Assembly (NCBI GenBank): GCA_041906145.1 | Contig: JAYRJU010000001.1 | Coordinates: forward strand, 620,001-684,000 | DNA from: SHVO01 sp041906145 | GTDB lineage: Bacteria; Pseudomonadota; Alphaproteobacteria; Rhodospirillales; Rhodospirillaceae | DNA length: 64,000 nt | Direction of reading: 5' to 3' | Shown: positions 1-8,545 of the stretch, in pieces | How positions within the stretch are numbered: position 1 is the stretch's first letter | How the letters are laid out: every line of letters begins with the position of its first letter | Position numbers and translations under genes: made by a program | The notes under the pieces: generated by a model | Database searches by the model: none | What the model was told of the DNA's origin: nothing | What the model saw: only the letters and a program-made list of their open reading frames with translations

Positions 1-1360
1 GCAGCGGCAGGAACACCAGGGCAATGATCGCGATGCCGGCCGAGACCGGCACGATCACTTCCGTCACCGCCCGGAAAACCACGTTCAGGCGGGGATGCTC
101 CCCCTTATGTTCGTGGGTCAGGCGCTCGACAACGTTCTCCACGACGACAACGGCGCCGTCCACGAGCATGCCGATGGCGATCGCAAGTCCGCCAAGGCTC
201 ATGAGGTTCGCGGAAAGACCAGCGCCGCCCATGACGAGAAAAGTGATAAGCGCGGCCATGGGCAAAGTCGTCGCGACGATAGCCGCGGCGCGCCAATCGC
301 CAAGAAAAAGGATCAGGAGAGTGACGACGAGAACTGTGGCCTCGATCAGCGCGTGCTCAACGGTCGAGACGGCGCGTTCGATGAGGTCGGACCGGTCATA
401 GAACACCTTCAACGTGGTGCCTGGCGGCAGGGTCGGCTCGAGATCCTTGATTCGCGCGCGCAGGCCATCCACCACTTGCCGCGCGTCGGTGCCGCGGAGC
501 GATACGACCAATCCCTCGACGACCTCGCCCTTGCCGTCCATCGTGACGGCGCCATAGCGCGTCAGACTGTTCACGCCAACGCTCGCCACGTCCCCCAGAC
601 GAATTAGCGCGCCGTCGCGCGCCGCCAATACCATGTTCTCAAGATCGGCGGCGGATTGTGCCGCGCCGACCGCGCGAACGATCAATGACTCCTCGCCCTC
701 ATTGAGGCGGCCTGCGCCGTCATTGCGATTGCCGCGTTCGACGGCATCGCGGAGTTCGCCGTAAGTCAGGCCTGTGTTCGCAAGAGCGGCGGGATCGGGT
801 CTGATCTCGTAGGTTTTGACTAAGCCGCCAAGTGCGTTCAGGTCGGCCACACCAGGTACGGTGCGCAAGGCAGGCCGGATCGTCCAATCGAGAAGGGTTC
901 GCTTTTCGGTCAGGCTTAGAGGCCCCTCGACGGAAAACATGAACATTTCCGAAAGCGGGGTGGAGGCCGGCGCGAGCCCGCCGTCGACGACGCTGGGCAA
1001 ACTGCCCATCACGCCTGCGAGGCGTTCACTCACCTGGGAGCGCGCCCAATAGATATCCGTACCGTCCGTAAAATCGATCGTAATGTCGGCGATGGCATAC
1101 TTGGCCATCGAGCGCAGCACCGTTTGCCGCGGGATACCGAGCATCTCCATTTCGATCGGCGCGATAACGCGCGTTTCAACTTCCTCCGGGGTCATACCCG
1201 GCGCCTTCAGGATGATCTTCACCTGGGTCTGCGCAATATCTGGATAGGCGTCGACCGGAAGCCTTAGAAAAGACCAGAGTCCCAACCCAGCCACGATCAC
1301 AGTGAGCAGAAGGACAAACAGTCGCGACGAGAGCGAGAGTTCGACAAGACGACGCAGCAT
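1..1360 (-). CDS. Heavy-metal-efflux RND pump, N-terminal part (cut by window edge)
   Basis: Proton-driven inner-membrane pump of a CusA/CzcA-type tripartite metal exporter. The 453 visible codons begin MLRRLVELSLSSRL, run through TM1 (about residues 14-31) and the periplasmic porter domain, and reach the TM4 signature AIGMLVDGAVVVVEN near residue 402. That motif has Ala where CzcA has the first Asp of DFGxxVDG, which is closer to the Cu/Ag pump CusA than to the Zn/Co pump CzcA. Family members are about 1,040 residues, so a little under half is present. The start lies 6 bp after the adaptor stop, so the two are one operon. The substrate metal is inferred. Confidence 0.93.
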   Translation of the reverse strand, partial: MLRRLVELSLSSRLFVLLLTVIVAGLGLWSFLRLPVDAYPDIAQTQVKIILKAPGMTPEEVETRVIAPIEMEMLGIPRQTVLRSMAKYAIADITIDFTDGTDIYWARSQVSERLAGVMGSLPSVVDGGLAPASTPLSEMFMFSVEGPLSLTEKRTLLDWTIRPALRTVPGVADLNALGGLVKTYEIRPDPAALANTGLTYGELRDAVERGNRNDGAGRLNEGEESLIVRAVGAAQSAADLENMVLAARDGALIRLGDVASVGVNSLTRYGAVTMDGKGEVVEGLVVSLRGTDARQVVDGLRARIKDLEPTLPPGTTLKVFYDRSDLIERAVSTVEHALIEATVLVVTLLILFLGDWRAAAIVATTLPMAALITFLVMGGAGLSANLMSLGGLAIAIGMLVDGAVVVVENVVERLTHEHKGEHPRLNVVFRAVTEVIVPVSAGIAIIALVFLPL

Positions 1361-1366
1361 GAGCCC

Positions 1367-2425
1367 CTACTTCGCGAGCGCGAGAGATTTCAGTTCACTG
1401 AGGCTGCTGACCGCGACGTTTTCACCGGCTTTGAGCCCGGACAAAATCACGATCTGCGCGCCCGCCGCAGTACTGGCTTCGACTTTACGCACGAGCACGC
1501 CACCCTCCGCACGAACAAACACAAATGTGCCGTCACCCAACTCAGTGACAGCCGCGCGCGGAATGCTGACAGCCTCTGTTTTCGAATTCGCATAGACCGC
1601 CGCTGAAGCGGTGCGGCCCGCGACAAGTTCCGTCCCCTTGGCGACCGCGGCCTTCAACGCCGCCGAGCGGGTCTCGGGGTTCAGCACCTTACCGACCGAC
1701 GTCACCTTGGCTTCGATCTTCCCGTCCACAACAACGCGCATGCCCGGTTCAATCTTTCCGATCAAGCGTTCAGGCACTTGCGCTTGCACCTCGTAGCGGT
1801 CGATCGCATCGACAACAAAGGCCGGCGCCATGCCGTCGACGGGCGCGCCGGTTTCAAGCCTCGCCGCAGCCACTACGCCATCCAAGGGCGCGCTCAACGT
1901 GTAAGTGCCCTTCACGCCATCGGCGTTGACGGCGGCGAGCATACGGGATTTTTCATCCACCTCGGCGCGCGCCTGCTGATGCACGGCTTCGGCTTCTTCC
2001 GCGCGCGCGCCGGAGACAATGCCTTCCTCGTTCAGGGTCGATTGACGCTTTGCATTGGCGCTGGCGGCGGAGAGCCGGGCGCGCGCACCTGCGAGTTCGG
2101 CCGACAATGTGAGAATTTCACGGCTCGCGATAATCGCGAGCGGTTGGCCTTTCTTGACCGCATCGCCTTCCACGGCGAGCATCTGCAACACTGTCCCAGG
2201 GAATGTGGCGGCGACAGCGACCCGCGCATCGGGCGGCGGGGCAACAATCGCGGGCAGTGTCGCGACGAGGTAGGCGTCAGCCTTTTCCGCGGCAACGAAT
2301 TTGAGGGCAAGCCCTTTGACCTGCGCCGCCGAAAGCGCAAGCAAATCACTTGTTTCCGCGGCCTGCGGGGCACTGCTCCAAAGCGCAACAAGGATCGCCG
2401 ACGTAATGAGTGATGTTCTTTTCAT
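1367..2425 (-). CDS. RND efflux periplasmic adaptor (membrane fusion protein)
   Basis: Periplasmic adaptor that links the RND pump encoded directly downstream to an outer-membrane channel. It has 352 residues. The ATG chosen here gives a clean signal peptide (MKRTSLITSAILVALWSSAPQA, shown as a run up to the Ala-Gln-Ala cleavage site) and is preceded by an AAGGGG Shine-Dalgarno; an in-frame start 18 codons upstream would spoil the signal. The order is a lipoyl-like half motif (GDAVKKGQPLAIIAS), an alpha-helical hairpin around residues 100-150, the second lipoyl half (APLDGVVAA) and beta-barrel domains. No CusF-like metal chaperone or outer-membrane channel gene is seen nearby. Confidence 0.9.
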   Translation of the reverse strand: MKRTSLITSAILVALWSSAPQAAETSDLLALSAAQVKGLALKFVAAEKADAYLVATLPAIVAPPPDARVAVAATFPGTVLQMLAVEGDAVKKGQPLAIIASREILTLSAELAGARARLSAASANAKRQSTLNEEGIVSGARAEEAEAVHQQARAEVDEKSRMLAAVNADGVKGTYTLSAPLDGVVAAARLETGAPVDGMAPAFVVDAIDRYEVQAQVPERLIGKIEPGMRVVVDGKIEAKVTSVGKVLNPETRSAALKAAVAKGTELVAGRTASAAVYANSKTEAVSIPRAAVTELGDGTFVFVRAEGGVLVRKVEASTAAGAQIVILSGLKAGENVAVSSLSELKSLALAK

Positions 2426-2460
2426 GATGTGCCCCTTCGCCGGTTTTATAGCCGGGAATT

Positions 2461-2486
2461 CCTGACAGCCGCCTGACAATTGTCAG
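2461..2486. promoter_or_regulatory. Operator-like repeats in the metal-efflux/two-component divergent promoter
   Basis: CCTGACA occurs at 2461 and again at 2472, an 11-bp period typical of OmpR/PhoB-family binding sites. The second copy is the left arm of a perfect 14-bp palindrome, CTGACAATTGTCAG (2473-2486). The half-sites TGACAA/TTGTCA are those of the E. coli CusR box, here with no spacer. The likely ligand is the response regulator encoded at 2547. Binding is inferred. Confidence 0.55.
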
Positions 2487-2508
2487 AGGTTCTTCAGAAA
2501 CAGATGCA

Positions 2509-2525
2509 TATAATAGTGACTATTA
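2509..2525 (+). promoter_or_regulatory. Probable -10 element within a 15-bp palindrome
   Basis: A consensus TATAAT is at 2509-2514, 32 bp before the GTG start of the response regulator. It overlaps a perfect 7-1-7 palindrome, TAATAGTGACTATTA (2511-2525). No good -35 hexamer lies 17 bp upstream, which suits an activator-dependent promoter fed by the repeats at 2461-2486. Confidence 0.45.
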
Positions 2526-2546
2526 ATCGGTACGAACGGATACGCC

Positions 2547-3200
2547 GTGCGCATACTTGTCGTCGAAGATGAAGCAGAGCTTGCGACGCGGTTGGTCGCC
2601 AAGCTTGGGCAGCACGAAATAAATTGCGAATGGGTCTCATCCGCAGAGGACGCGAAACTGTTCGATACCAATGCCTTCAACGCGCTTGTGATCGACCTCG
2701 GACTTCCCGGGGCGAGCGGGCTCAATCTGATTCGCCATGTGCGCGCGCGCGGCGCGGCAACGCCGATTCTGGTGCTGACGGCGCGCAGCAGCTGGCAGGA
2801 AAAAGTCGAAGCCCTGAACGCAGGTGCGGACGACTATCTGGTGAAGCCCGCGCAGGTCGAGGAGCTTGTGGCGCGCATGCGCGCGCTGGCGCGGCGCGCC
2901 GCCGGCCAAGTACAGCCGCAGCTCATGGCCGGCCCGCTCGCGCTCGACCCATCCCTGAAGCGCCTGACCGTGAACGGAGAGGAAGTGAGCCTGACAGCCA
3001 ACGAGTTCCGGCTGCTATCGCTGTTCATGTACAAGCCCAAGCAGACCTTCTCATTGGATGAGATCCTTGATTACCTTTATCCCTTAGATCAGGACCGCGA
3101 CCGCAATTCCGTTGAAGTCCTGATCGGGCGCTTGCGGCGCAAGATCGGGCGCGAGCTTATCGTCAACGTGCGCGGCCTCGGCTATCGCTTGCTGGATTGA
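2547..3200 (+). CDS. OmpR/PhoB-family response regulator
   Basis: DNA-binding response regulator of 217 residues with a GTG start. The receiver domain has the acidic pair E7/D8, phospho-acceptor D50 (LVIDLGLPG), T78 and K100 (LVKPA). The C-terminal winged helix (about residues 125-217) ends in NVRGLGYRLLD. It is followed at once by the sensor kinase and is divergent from the RND efflux operon, so metal-responsive control of that pump is the natural inference. The sequence is PhoP-like overall, but the neighbouring kinase and pump argue for a metal or envelope signal. Confidence 0.93.
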   Translation: MRILVVEDEAELATRLVAKLGQHEINCEWVSSAEDAKLFDTNAFNALVIDLGLPGASGLNLIRHVRARGAATPILVLTARSSWQEKVEALNAGADDYLVKPAQVEELVARMRALARRAAGQVQPQLMAGPLALDPSLKRLTVNGEEVSLTANEFRLLSLFMYKPKQTFSLDEILDYLYPLDQDRDRNSVEVLIGRLRRKIGRELIVNVRGLGYRLLD

Positions 3201-3202
3201 AC

Positions 3203-4582
3203 ATGACAACTCTGTCGAACAGGAAGGCTGGCCTTCCCCAATTCAAAAGCCTGCGTGTGCGCTTCCTGTTCGCCGCGCTTCTATGGGTGAGCATTGCAAC
3301 CGCGGTTGCGGGGGTTGTGATCTCCTATCTCTACCGCTCGCACCTCACCGAGCAATTCCACAACGAACTCGACATCCATCTGGTGGAACTCATCCGTCTT
3401 TCGGAAACCGATGAGACGGGCAATCCGACATTGGACCGCCCGCTGTCCGATCCGCGCTTCCAGATGGAGAACAGCGGATTCTACTGGCAGATTGAACGCG
3501 CGGGATATCAAACGCTGAAGTCTTCGACATTGGGCGAACAGAGCCTCGACGGCAGCTTCGCGCGCGGCGTTCAGGAAAAAATGGACTGGGCGGACGGTCC
3601 TTTCGGGGAGGTCCTCATGTGCGGTATTTCAGCACCGTCGCGGACCGGAGGCCCCGTACTGAACTTCACCATCGCCGTGGAACGGCGGATCCTTGATGAA
3701 ATCATCGCCGCATTCAATCGCGACCTGTCCATCTCGCTGACCGTATTCGCCGCCTTGATGCTGGTGGGCGCGACCTTGCAAACCACTTACGGCCTGCGAC
3801 CCGCGCAGCGTATCGCCGACGACATCGAGCGCCTGCGCCGCGGCGATGTGAACCGGCTTTCCTCAGACGCACCGGCGGAGTTCAGCGGCATCATCACGCG
3901 TCTTAACGCGTTGCTCGACAATCAAGCCGCATTAGTGCAACGCGCACGCGTCGAGGCCGGTAACCTCGCCCACGGCCTGCGTACGCCGCTGGCCTTGATC
4001 AGCGATGAAGCCGAACAGCTCGCACGCAAGGGCGACGATCAGGCAGCCGCATTCATTGAAGCCCAATGCCGCAAGATCAGCCGGCAGGTGAATTATCATA
4101 TGATGCGTGCCCGCGCAGCCGGGACACGCACGACAAGTTTCGCAGCCCGCATCCACGCCGTGGTGCACAACATCATCGGCGCGATGCGGCGGCTGCACGC
4201 CAGCCGCAATCTTTCATTCATCGTCGATATCCCCGCCGGCCTGTCGGCGAACTGCGACGAAGGCGACCTTTCGGAAATCCTATCCAACTTGATCGACAAC
4301 GCCTGCAAGTGGGCCCGCACCAATATCAGGATCGCCGCATGGCAGGCCGACGGCGGAATTATCATCGAGGTCATAGATGACGGCCCGGGCATCGCAGACG
4401 ACATGCGTGACAAGGTCTTCGACGTCGGTGCGCGGCTGGATGAGGGCAAAGCGGGGAGCGGACTGGGTCTTGCCATCGCACGCGACCTTGCGCGGCTTTA
4501 TGGCGGCGATCTCGAACTCGAGAAGGCTTTCAGCGGCGGACTGATGGCCCGCCTTCGGCTCCCGGATGTCAGCGCCGCATAA
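3203..4582 (+). CDS. Sensor histidine kinase, PhoQ-like
   Basis: Membrane sensor kinase, 459 residues from ATG 3203. A TTG at 3197, overlapping the regulator stop, is an alternative start. It has TM1 (about residues 20-45), a periplasmic sensor of about 130 residues, TM2 (about 175-195), a HAMP-like linker, a DHp domain with the phospho-accepting His in NLAHGLRTPL (about H257), and a CA domain with N box NLIDNACKWA, G1 DDGPGIAD and G2 GSGLGLAIA. The HGLRTPL form of the H box is typical of PhoQ-type kinases. It is co-transcribed with the regulator. Confidence 0.92.
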   Translation: MTTLSNRKAGLPQFKSLRVRFLFAALLWVSIATAVAGVVISYLYRSHLTEQFHNELDIHLVELIRLSETDETGNPTLDRPLSDPRFQMENSGFYWQIERAGYQTLKSSTLGEQSLDGSFARGVQEKMDWADGPFGEVLMCGISAPSRTGGPVLNFTIAVERRILDEIIAAFNRDLSISLTVFAALMLVGATLQTTYGLRPAQRIADDIERLRRGDVNRLSSDAPAEFSGIITRLNALLDNQAALVQRARVEAGNLAHGLRTPLALISDEAEQLARKGDDQAAAFIEAQCRKISRQVNYHMMRARAAGTRTTSFAARIHAVVHNIIGAMRRLHASRNLSFIVDIPAGLSANCDEGDLSEILSNLIDNACKWARTNIRIAAWQADGGIIIEVIDDGPGIADDMRDKVFDVGARLDEGKAGSGLGLAIARDLARLYGGDLELEKAFSGGLMARLRLPDVSAA

Positions 4583-4644
4583 AGGCGTGACCCGGAGAGC
4601 CAACATCCCCTAGACTTCTGTCCGTCATCGATTCGGGGGGACTC

Positions 4645-5931
4645 ATGACGGAAGCCGCGCGCGCGACCTTGGACGCCACCACAGAGAGCGCCGTGCGCAA
4701 GGCGGCTTGGCGGCTGATCCCCCTGCTCTGCGTCGCCTATATCATCAGTTACATCGACCGCACGAATGTCGGCTTCGCGGCGCTGACGATGAACCCCGAT
4801 CTGGGGCTTACCGCGAAGCAATTCGGCTTCGCGGCCGGCATGTTCTCCATCGGCTACTGTCTGTTCGAACTACCAAGCAATGTCGCGCTGCAAAGATTCG
4901 GTGCGCGGCGCTGGTTGGCGCGGATCATGGTGACCTGGGGCTTGGCCGCGGCGGCAACCGCGTTCGCGACGGGCCCGGTGAGCTACAGCGTCATTCGCTT
5001 CATCACGGGCGTAGCCGAAGCAGGCTTTTATCCCGGCGCGATCTTCTACATCGCCACATGGTTCCCGGTGGCGGTGCGCGGGCGCATCCTGGCTTGGTTC
5101 GTTGTGGCCGTCCCGCTGTCGTCCGTCATCAGCGGCCCGGTCTCCACAGCGCTTTTGCAGATGGACGGCCTTCATGGACTCACCGGCTGGCAGTGGCTGT
5201 TCATTGTCGAGGGATTGCCAGCCTGCGTGATGGGCGTGCTCACACTTATGGCCCTCGCCGACCGGCCGGAAGACGCCAAGTGGCTAACCGACGACGAGAA
5301 GCGGGCCCTGCGCGCCACACTTGATGCCGAAGCGCACCCGGAACTCAAAAAAGATCTGTGGTCGGCTTTGAGCGACGGGCGGGTGCTGATCCTGTCCCTG
5401 GCCTACTTCTTTTTTGTCACGGGTTCGATCGGCGCGGGGATCTGGCTGCCGCAGATCCTGAAACCCTTTGGGCTTTCGAACCTGGAAGTCGGTTTCGTCT
5501 CGTCGATCCCCTACATCGCGGGATCCATCGCGCTGATCCTGTGGTCCTATGTGCTCGACCACTCGCGCGCCTACCTCAAGAACTACGTGATCGGCTGCAT
5601 CGTCTCGGGGCTGGGCTTTCTGTTCTCGGTGCTGTTCGACAATCTATGGCTGGCGGTCGCTGGTGTGTCGGTTGGGCTGATCGGGATGAGTGGCGCGCGG
5701 CCGGCGATCTTCTGCATCCCGCCACGCTTCCTGTCGGGCGCGGCGGCGGCCGGTGGGATTGCCTTGATCAACTCCTTCGGAAATCTCGGCGGGTTCATGG
5801 GACCATACGCCATCGGATGGCTGCGGGAGACGACGGGGTCGTTTAACGCAGCCCTCTATTTCCTCGCCGGATCGATGATGCTGTCAGCGCTGCTGGCGTT
5901 GTCTGTGCGCCTGTTGAAGGTTAAGGCGTAG
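4645..5931 (+). CDS. MFS transporter, ACS (anion:cation symporter) family
   Basis: Secondary transporter of 428 residues and about 12 TM helices. The N-terminal signature YIDRTNVGFAALTM, followed by LFELPSNVALQRFGARRW, is characteristic of the ACS family, whose members import organic anions such as hexuronates, galactarate, tartrate and phthalate. GGGGGA precedes the ATG. It converges on the IlvD/EDD dehydratase gene and lies near an SDR, so uptake of a sugar acid or related carboxylate is plausible. The substrate cannot be read from sequence. Confidence 0.87.
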   Translation: MTEAARATLDATTESAVRKAAWRLIPLLCVAYIISYIDRTNVGFAALTMNPDLGLTAKQFGFAAGMFSIGYCLFELPSNVALQRFGARRWLARIMVTWGLAAAATAFATGPVSYSVIRFITGVAEAGFYPGAIFYIATWFPVAVRGRILAWFVVAVPLSSVISGPVSTALLQMDGLHGLTGWQWLFIVEGLPACVMGVLTLMALADRPEDAKWLTDDEKRALRATLDAEAHPELKKDLWSALSDGRVLILSLAYFFFVTGSIGAGIWLPQILKPFGLSNLEVGFVSSIPYIAGSIALILWSYVLDHSRAYLKNYVIGCIVSGLGFLFSVLFDNLWLAVAGVSVGLIGMSGARPAIFCIPPRFLSGAAAAGGIALINSFGNLGGFMGPYAIGWLRETTGSFNAALYFLAGSMMLSALLALSVRLLKVKA

Positions 5932-5943
5932 ATTCTTCTTTTG

Positions 5944-5990
5944 GGCCTGTTCTGATCGGAAAACCGCTTACACTTTTCCGGAACAGGTCC
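5944..5990. terminator. Convergent hairpin, possible bidirectional terminator and intergenic repeat copy
   Basis: Outer arms GGGCCTGTTC (near 5943-5952) and GAACAGGTCC (5981-5990) pair with one mismatch. Inner arms CGGAAAA and TTTTCCG also pair, and the core is AAAACCGCTTACACTTTT (5960-5977). It lies between convergent genes and runs into the last codons of the dehydratase. A similar core is found at 15433-15451. Confidence 0.5.
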
Positions 5991-7710
5991 CTACGCCTTC
6001 TTTTTTGAGGAAGCTGAAGTCGCAGCCCTCCTCCGCCTGAGTCATGAACTGATCGTGCAGCCAGGAGTGGCCGCGCACGGCGGGCGGCGGTGAGGGCGGG
6101 AGTTTGGCGCGGCGCGCAGCGAGAGTCTTCTCATCCACCAGCAGATCGAGTTCGCGCTTCGAGACACTGAGGCGAACACGATCGCCATTTTCGACAAGGG
6201 CGAGTGTGCCGCCCGAAGCTGAGTCCGGAGAGACGTGCAGGATCACGCTGCCGAAGGCGGTGCCGCTCATGCGGGCGTCGGAGATGCGCATGATGTCCTT
6301 CACACCCGCGGTGGCGAGTTTTTTGGGAATGGGCAGATAGCCGGCTTCCGGCATGCAGGCTTCGCTTTTAGGGCCGGCGTTCTTAAGCACAAGAATATCA
6401 TCCGCCGTGACGTCGAGGTCGGGAGAGTCGATGCGCGCGGAAAGATCCTCGAGTGATTCGAACACCACGCAGCGGCCTTCTTTCTCGAACAAGGCCGAGT
6501 CCGCGGCTGCACGTTTCAAGATGGCGCCGTTGGGCGCGAGATTGCCGAACAGGGCGACAAGGCCGCCGACGGCCTGAAGCGGTTCCTTCATAGTGCGGAC
6601 GACGTTACGGTCCACCCATGGATCCCAAGCGTCGATGCGCTCGCCAATCGTTTCGCCCGTGATTGTGACGCAGTCGAGATGCAGCAAAGGCTTCAACTCG
6701 CGCATCACAGCCGGGATTCCGCCCGCGGCGGCGAGGTCTTCCATGTAACCGGAGCCGCTGGGCTTGAGGTCGACGAGCACCGGCGTTGTGTCCGAAAGCG
6801 CGTTCAGGCGATTCAACTCGATCTTGATGCCGAGACGGCCCGCGATGGCCGTGAGATGGATGATGGCGTTCGTCGATCCGCCGATGGCGAGAAGAACGCG
6901 CAGCGCGTTCTCCACGGACTTTTCGGTGATGATCTTGCTGGGGCGCATGTCGCTGCCCATGAGCGAGACCGCAAGTTTGCCGCTGGCTTCGGCGATGCGC
7001 AGACGGTCGGCGTCGACAGCAGGCACCGCAGCCGCGCCGGCAGGCATCATACCCAAGGCTTCGGCGATGGACGCCATCGTGCTTGCCGTTCCCATCACGG
7101 CGCAGGTGCCGGTGGTGGACGCGAGACGGCCCTCCACTTGATCGATCTCCGCGTCGCTTATTTTACCGGCGCGGTATGTCGCCCAGAAGCGGCGGCAGTC
7201 GGTGCAGGCGCCGAGGCGCTCCGCCTTATAGCGTGTGGTCGACATGGGGCCCGTGACGACCTGCACGGTGGGAATATCCGCCGAGGCCGCGCCCATAAGC
7301 TGGGCGGGTACCGTCTTATCGCAGCCCCCGATGAGCACCACGGCATCCATGGGCTGCGCGCGGATCATCTCTTCGACGTCCATGGACATGAGGTTGCGGT
7401 ACTTGAGGCTGGTGGGCGTGAGGAACGTCTCGCCCAGGGAAATGGTCGGGAAATCGATGGGCAGCGCGCCGGCGGCGAGCACACCGCGCTTCACGGCTTC
7501 GATGAGCGCGGGCATGTCGCGGTGGCAATTGTTATAGCCGCTGGCGGAATGACAGATCCCGACAATGGGCTTGTCGAGCATCTCGCGGCTGTAGCCCATG
7601 GAGCGGGCGAAGGAACGGCGCAGATAGATGCTGAACTTGGGGTCACCATAGTTGGTGAGCCCGCGCCGGAAGCCCAAACCTTGGGGGGCTTTCTTGTCCT
7701 GCTCGCTCAT
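5968..7710 (-). CDS. IlvD/EDD-family dehydratase (sugar-acid or dihydroxy-acid type)
   Basis: Fe-S dehydratase of 580 residues that should convert a sugar acid or 2,3-dihydroxy acid to the 2-keto-3-deoxy (or 2-keto) acid. Likely [2Fe-2S] ligands are C62 (NNCHRDM), C130 (GGCDKTV) and C203 (TGTCAVMG), with the spacing seen in pentonate dehydratases. The catalytic Ser lies in RMSGTAFG. The sequence reads closer to arabinonate/xylonate-type enzymes than to housekeeping IlvD, and the neighbouring ACS permease and SDR fit a sugar-acid catabolic role. The exact substrate is uncertain. Confidence 0.88.
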   Translation of the reverse strand: MSEQDKKAPQGLGFRRGLTNYGDPKFSIYLRRSFARSMGYSREMLDKPIVGICHSASGYNNCHRDMPALIEAVKRGVLAAGALPIDFPTISLGETFLTPTSLKYRNLMSMDVEEMIRAQPMDAVVLIGGCDKTVPAQLMGAASADIPTVQVVTGPMSTTRYKAERLGACTDCRRFWATYRAGKISDAEIDQVEGRLASTTGTCAVMGTASTMASIAEALGMMPAGAAAVPAVDADRLRIAEASGKLAVSLMGSDMRPSKIITEKSVENALRVLLAIGGSTNAIIHLTAIAGRLGIKIELNRLNALSDTTPVLVDLKPSGSGYMEDLAAAGGIPAVMRELKPLLHLDCVTITGETIGERIDAWDPWVDRNVVRTMKEPLQAVGGLVALFGNLAPNGAILKRAAADSALFEKEGRCVVFESLEDLSARIDSPDLDVTADDILVLKNAGPKSEACMPEAGYLPIPKKLATAGVKDIMRISDARMSGTAFGSVILHVSPDSASGGTLALVENGDRVRLSVSKRELDLLVDEKTLAARRAKLPPSPPPAVRGHSWLHDQFMTQAEEGCDFSFLKKEGVGTCSGKV

Positions 7711-7786
7711 CGCGTTATCCTATATGCTATCAGACGAGGATCGTGCATTTACTATAAGCGCAGATCGAGTGGGGAGGACTATTTAG

Positions 7787-8533
7787 ATGGCCAAGGTCGC
7801 GATTGTCACCGGGGCGGGTTCGGGGATCGGCCGTGAAGTGGCTTTGGCCTTCCTCAAGCACGGGTATTCGGTTGCCCTCGCCGGCCGGCGCATCCCCGAG
7901 ATGGAAGAGACGGTGGACTTGGCCGGCGGCCAGGGTCAGGCGCTGATCGTCTCCACCGACGTGAGCCAGCCGGCTGCCGTCGACAATCTGTTCGCCCAGA
8001 CTAAAAGCAAGTTTGGACGCCTCGACGTGTTGTTCAACAACGCAGGCATCGGGGCCCCGCGCGTGCCGTTCGACGAAATCACCTATGAGGCCTGGAAGCA
8101 GGTGGTGGACATCAATTTCACTGGCGTCTTCCTGTGCGCTCAAGCGGCCTGGAAAATGATGAAGGCGCAGGACCCGCAAGGCGGGCGCATCATCAACAAC
8201 GGTTCCGTCTCCTCGCAGAAGCCGCGCCCGCACGCCGCGCCCTATACAGCGACCAAACACGCGGTGACGGGCCTAACCAAACAACTCGCGCTCGACGGCC
8301 GCGGATTCAACATCGCCTGCGGTCAGATCGACATTGGCAATGCTGCCACGCCCATGACGGCGCGCATGGCCAAGGGCGTTCCGCAACCCAACGGTACCAT
8401 CGCCGTGGAGCCGACGATGGACGTCGCCGATGTCGGCAAAGCGGTGCTGATGATGTCGGAGCTGCCGCTGGATGCGAATATCCTGCGCATGACCATCATG
8501 TCGACGCAGATGCCGCTGGTCGGACGCGGCTAA
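7787..8533 (+). CDS. Short-chain dehydrogenase/reductase (SDR)
   Basis: Classical NAD(P)-dependent SDR of 248 residues. The cofactor motif TGAGSGIG is at residues 8-15, NNAG near 84-87, and the catalytic Ser (about S140-S143), Tyr153 and Lys157 lie in YTATK. It is divergent from the dehydratase with a 76-bp spacer that should contain both promoters. It is followed after 12 bp by two binding-protein genes. A dehydrogenase acting on a sugar or hydroxy acid would suit the neighbourhood, but SDR substrates are not predictable from this sequence. Confidence 0.9.
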   Translation: MAKVAIVTGAGSGIGREVALAFLKHGYSVALAGRRIPEMEETVDLAGGQGQALIVSTDVSQPAAVDNLFAQTKSKFGRLDVLFNNAGIGAPRVPFDEITYEAWKQVVDINFTGVFLCAQAAWKMMKAQDPQGGRIINNGSVSSQKPRPHAAPYTATKHAVTGLTKQLALDGRGFNIACGQIDIGNAATPMTARMAKGVPQPNGTIAVEPTMDVADVGKAVLMMSELPLDANILRMTIMSTQMPLVGRG

Positions 8534-8545
8534 CAGGAGGCTTTC

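Noticed and set aside
2426..2479. Upstream start for the RND adaptor
   Set aside because: It would add 18 residues before a clear signal peptide and run across the operator repeats.
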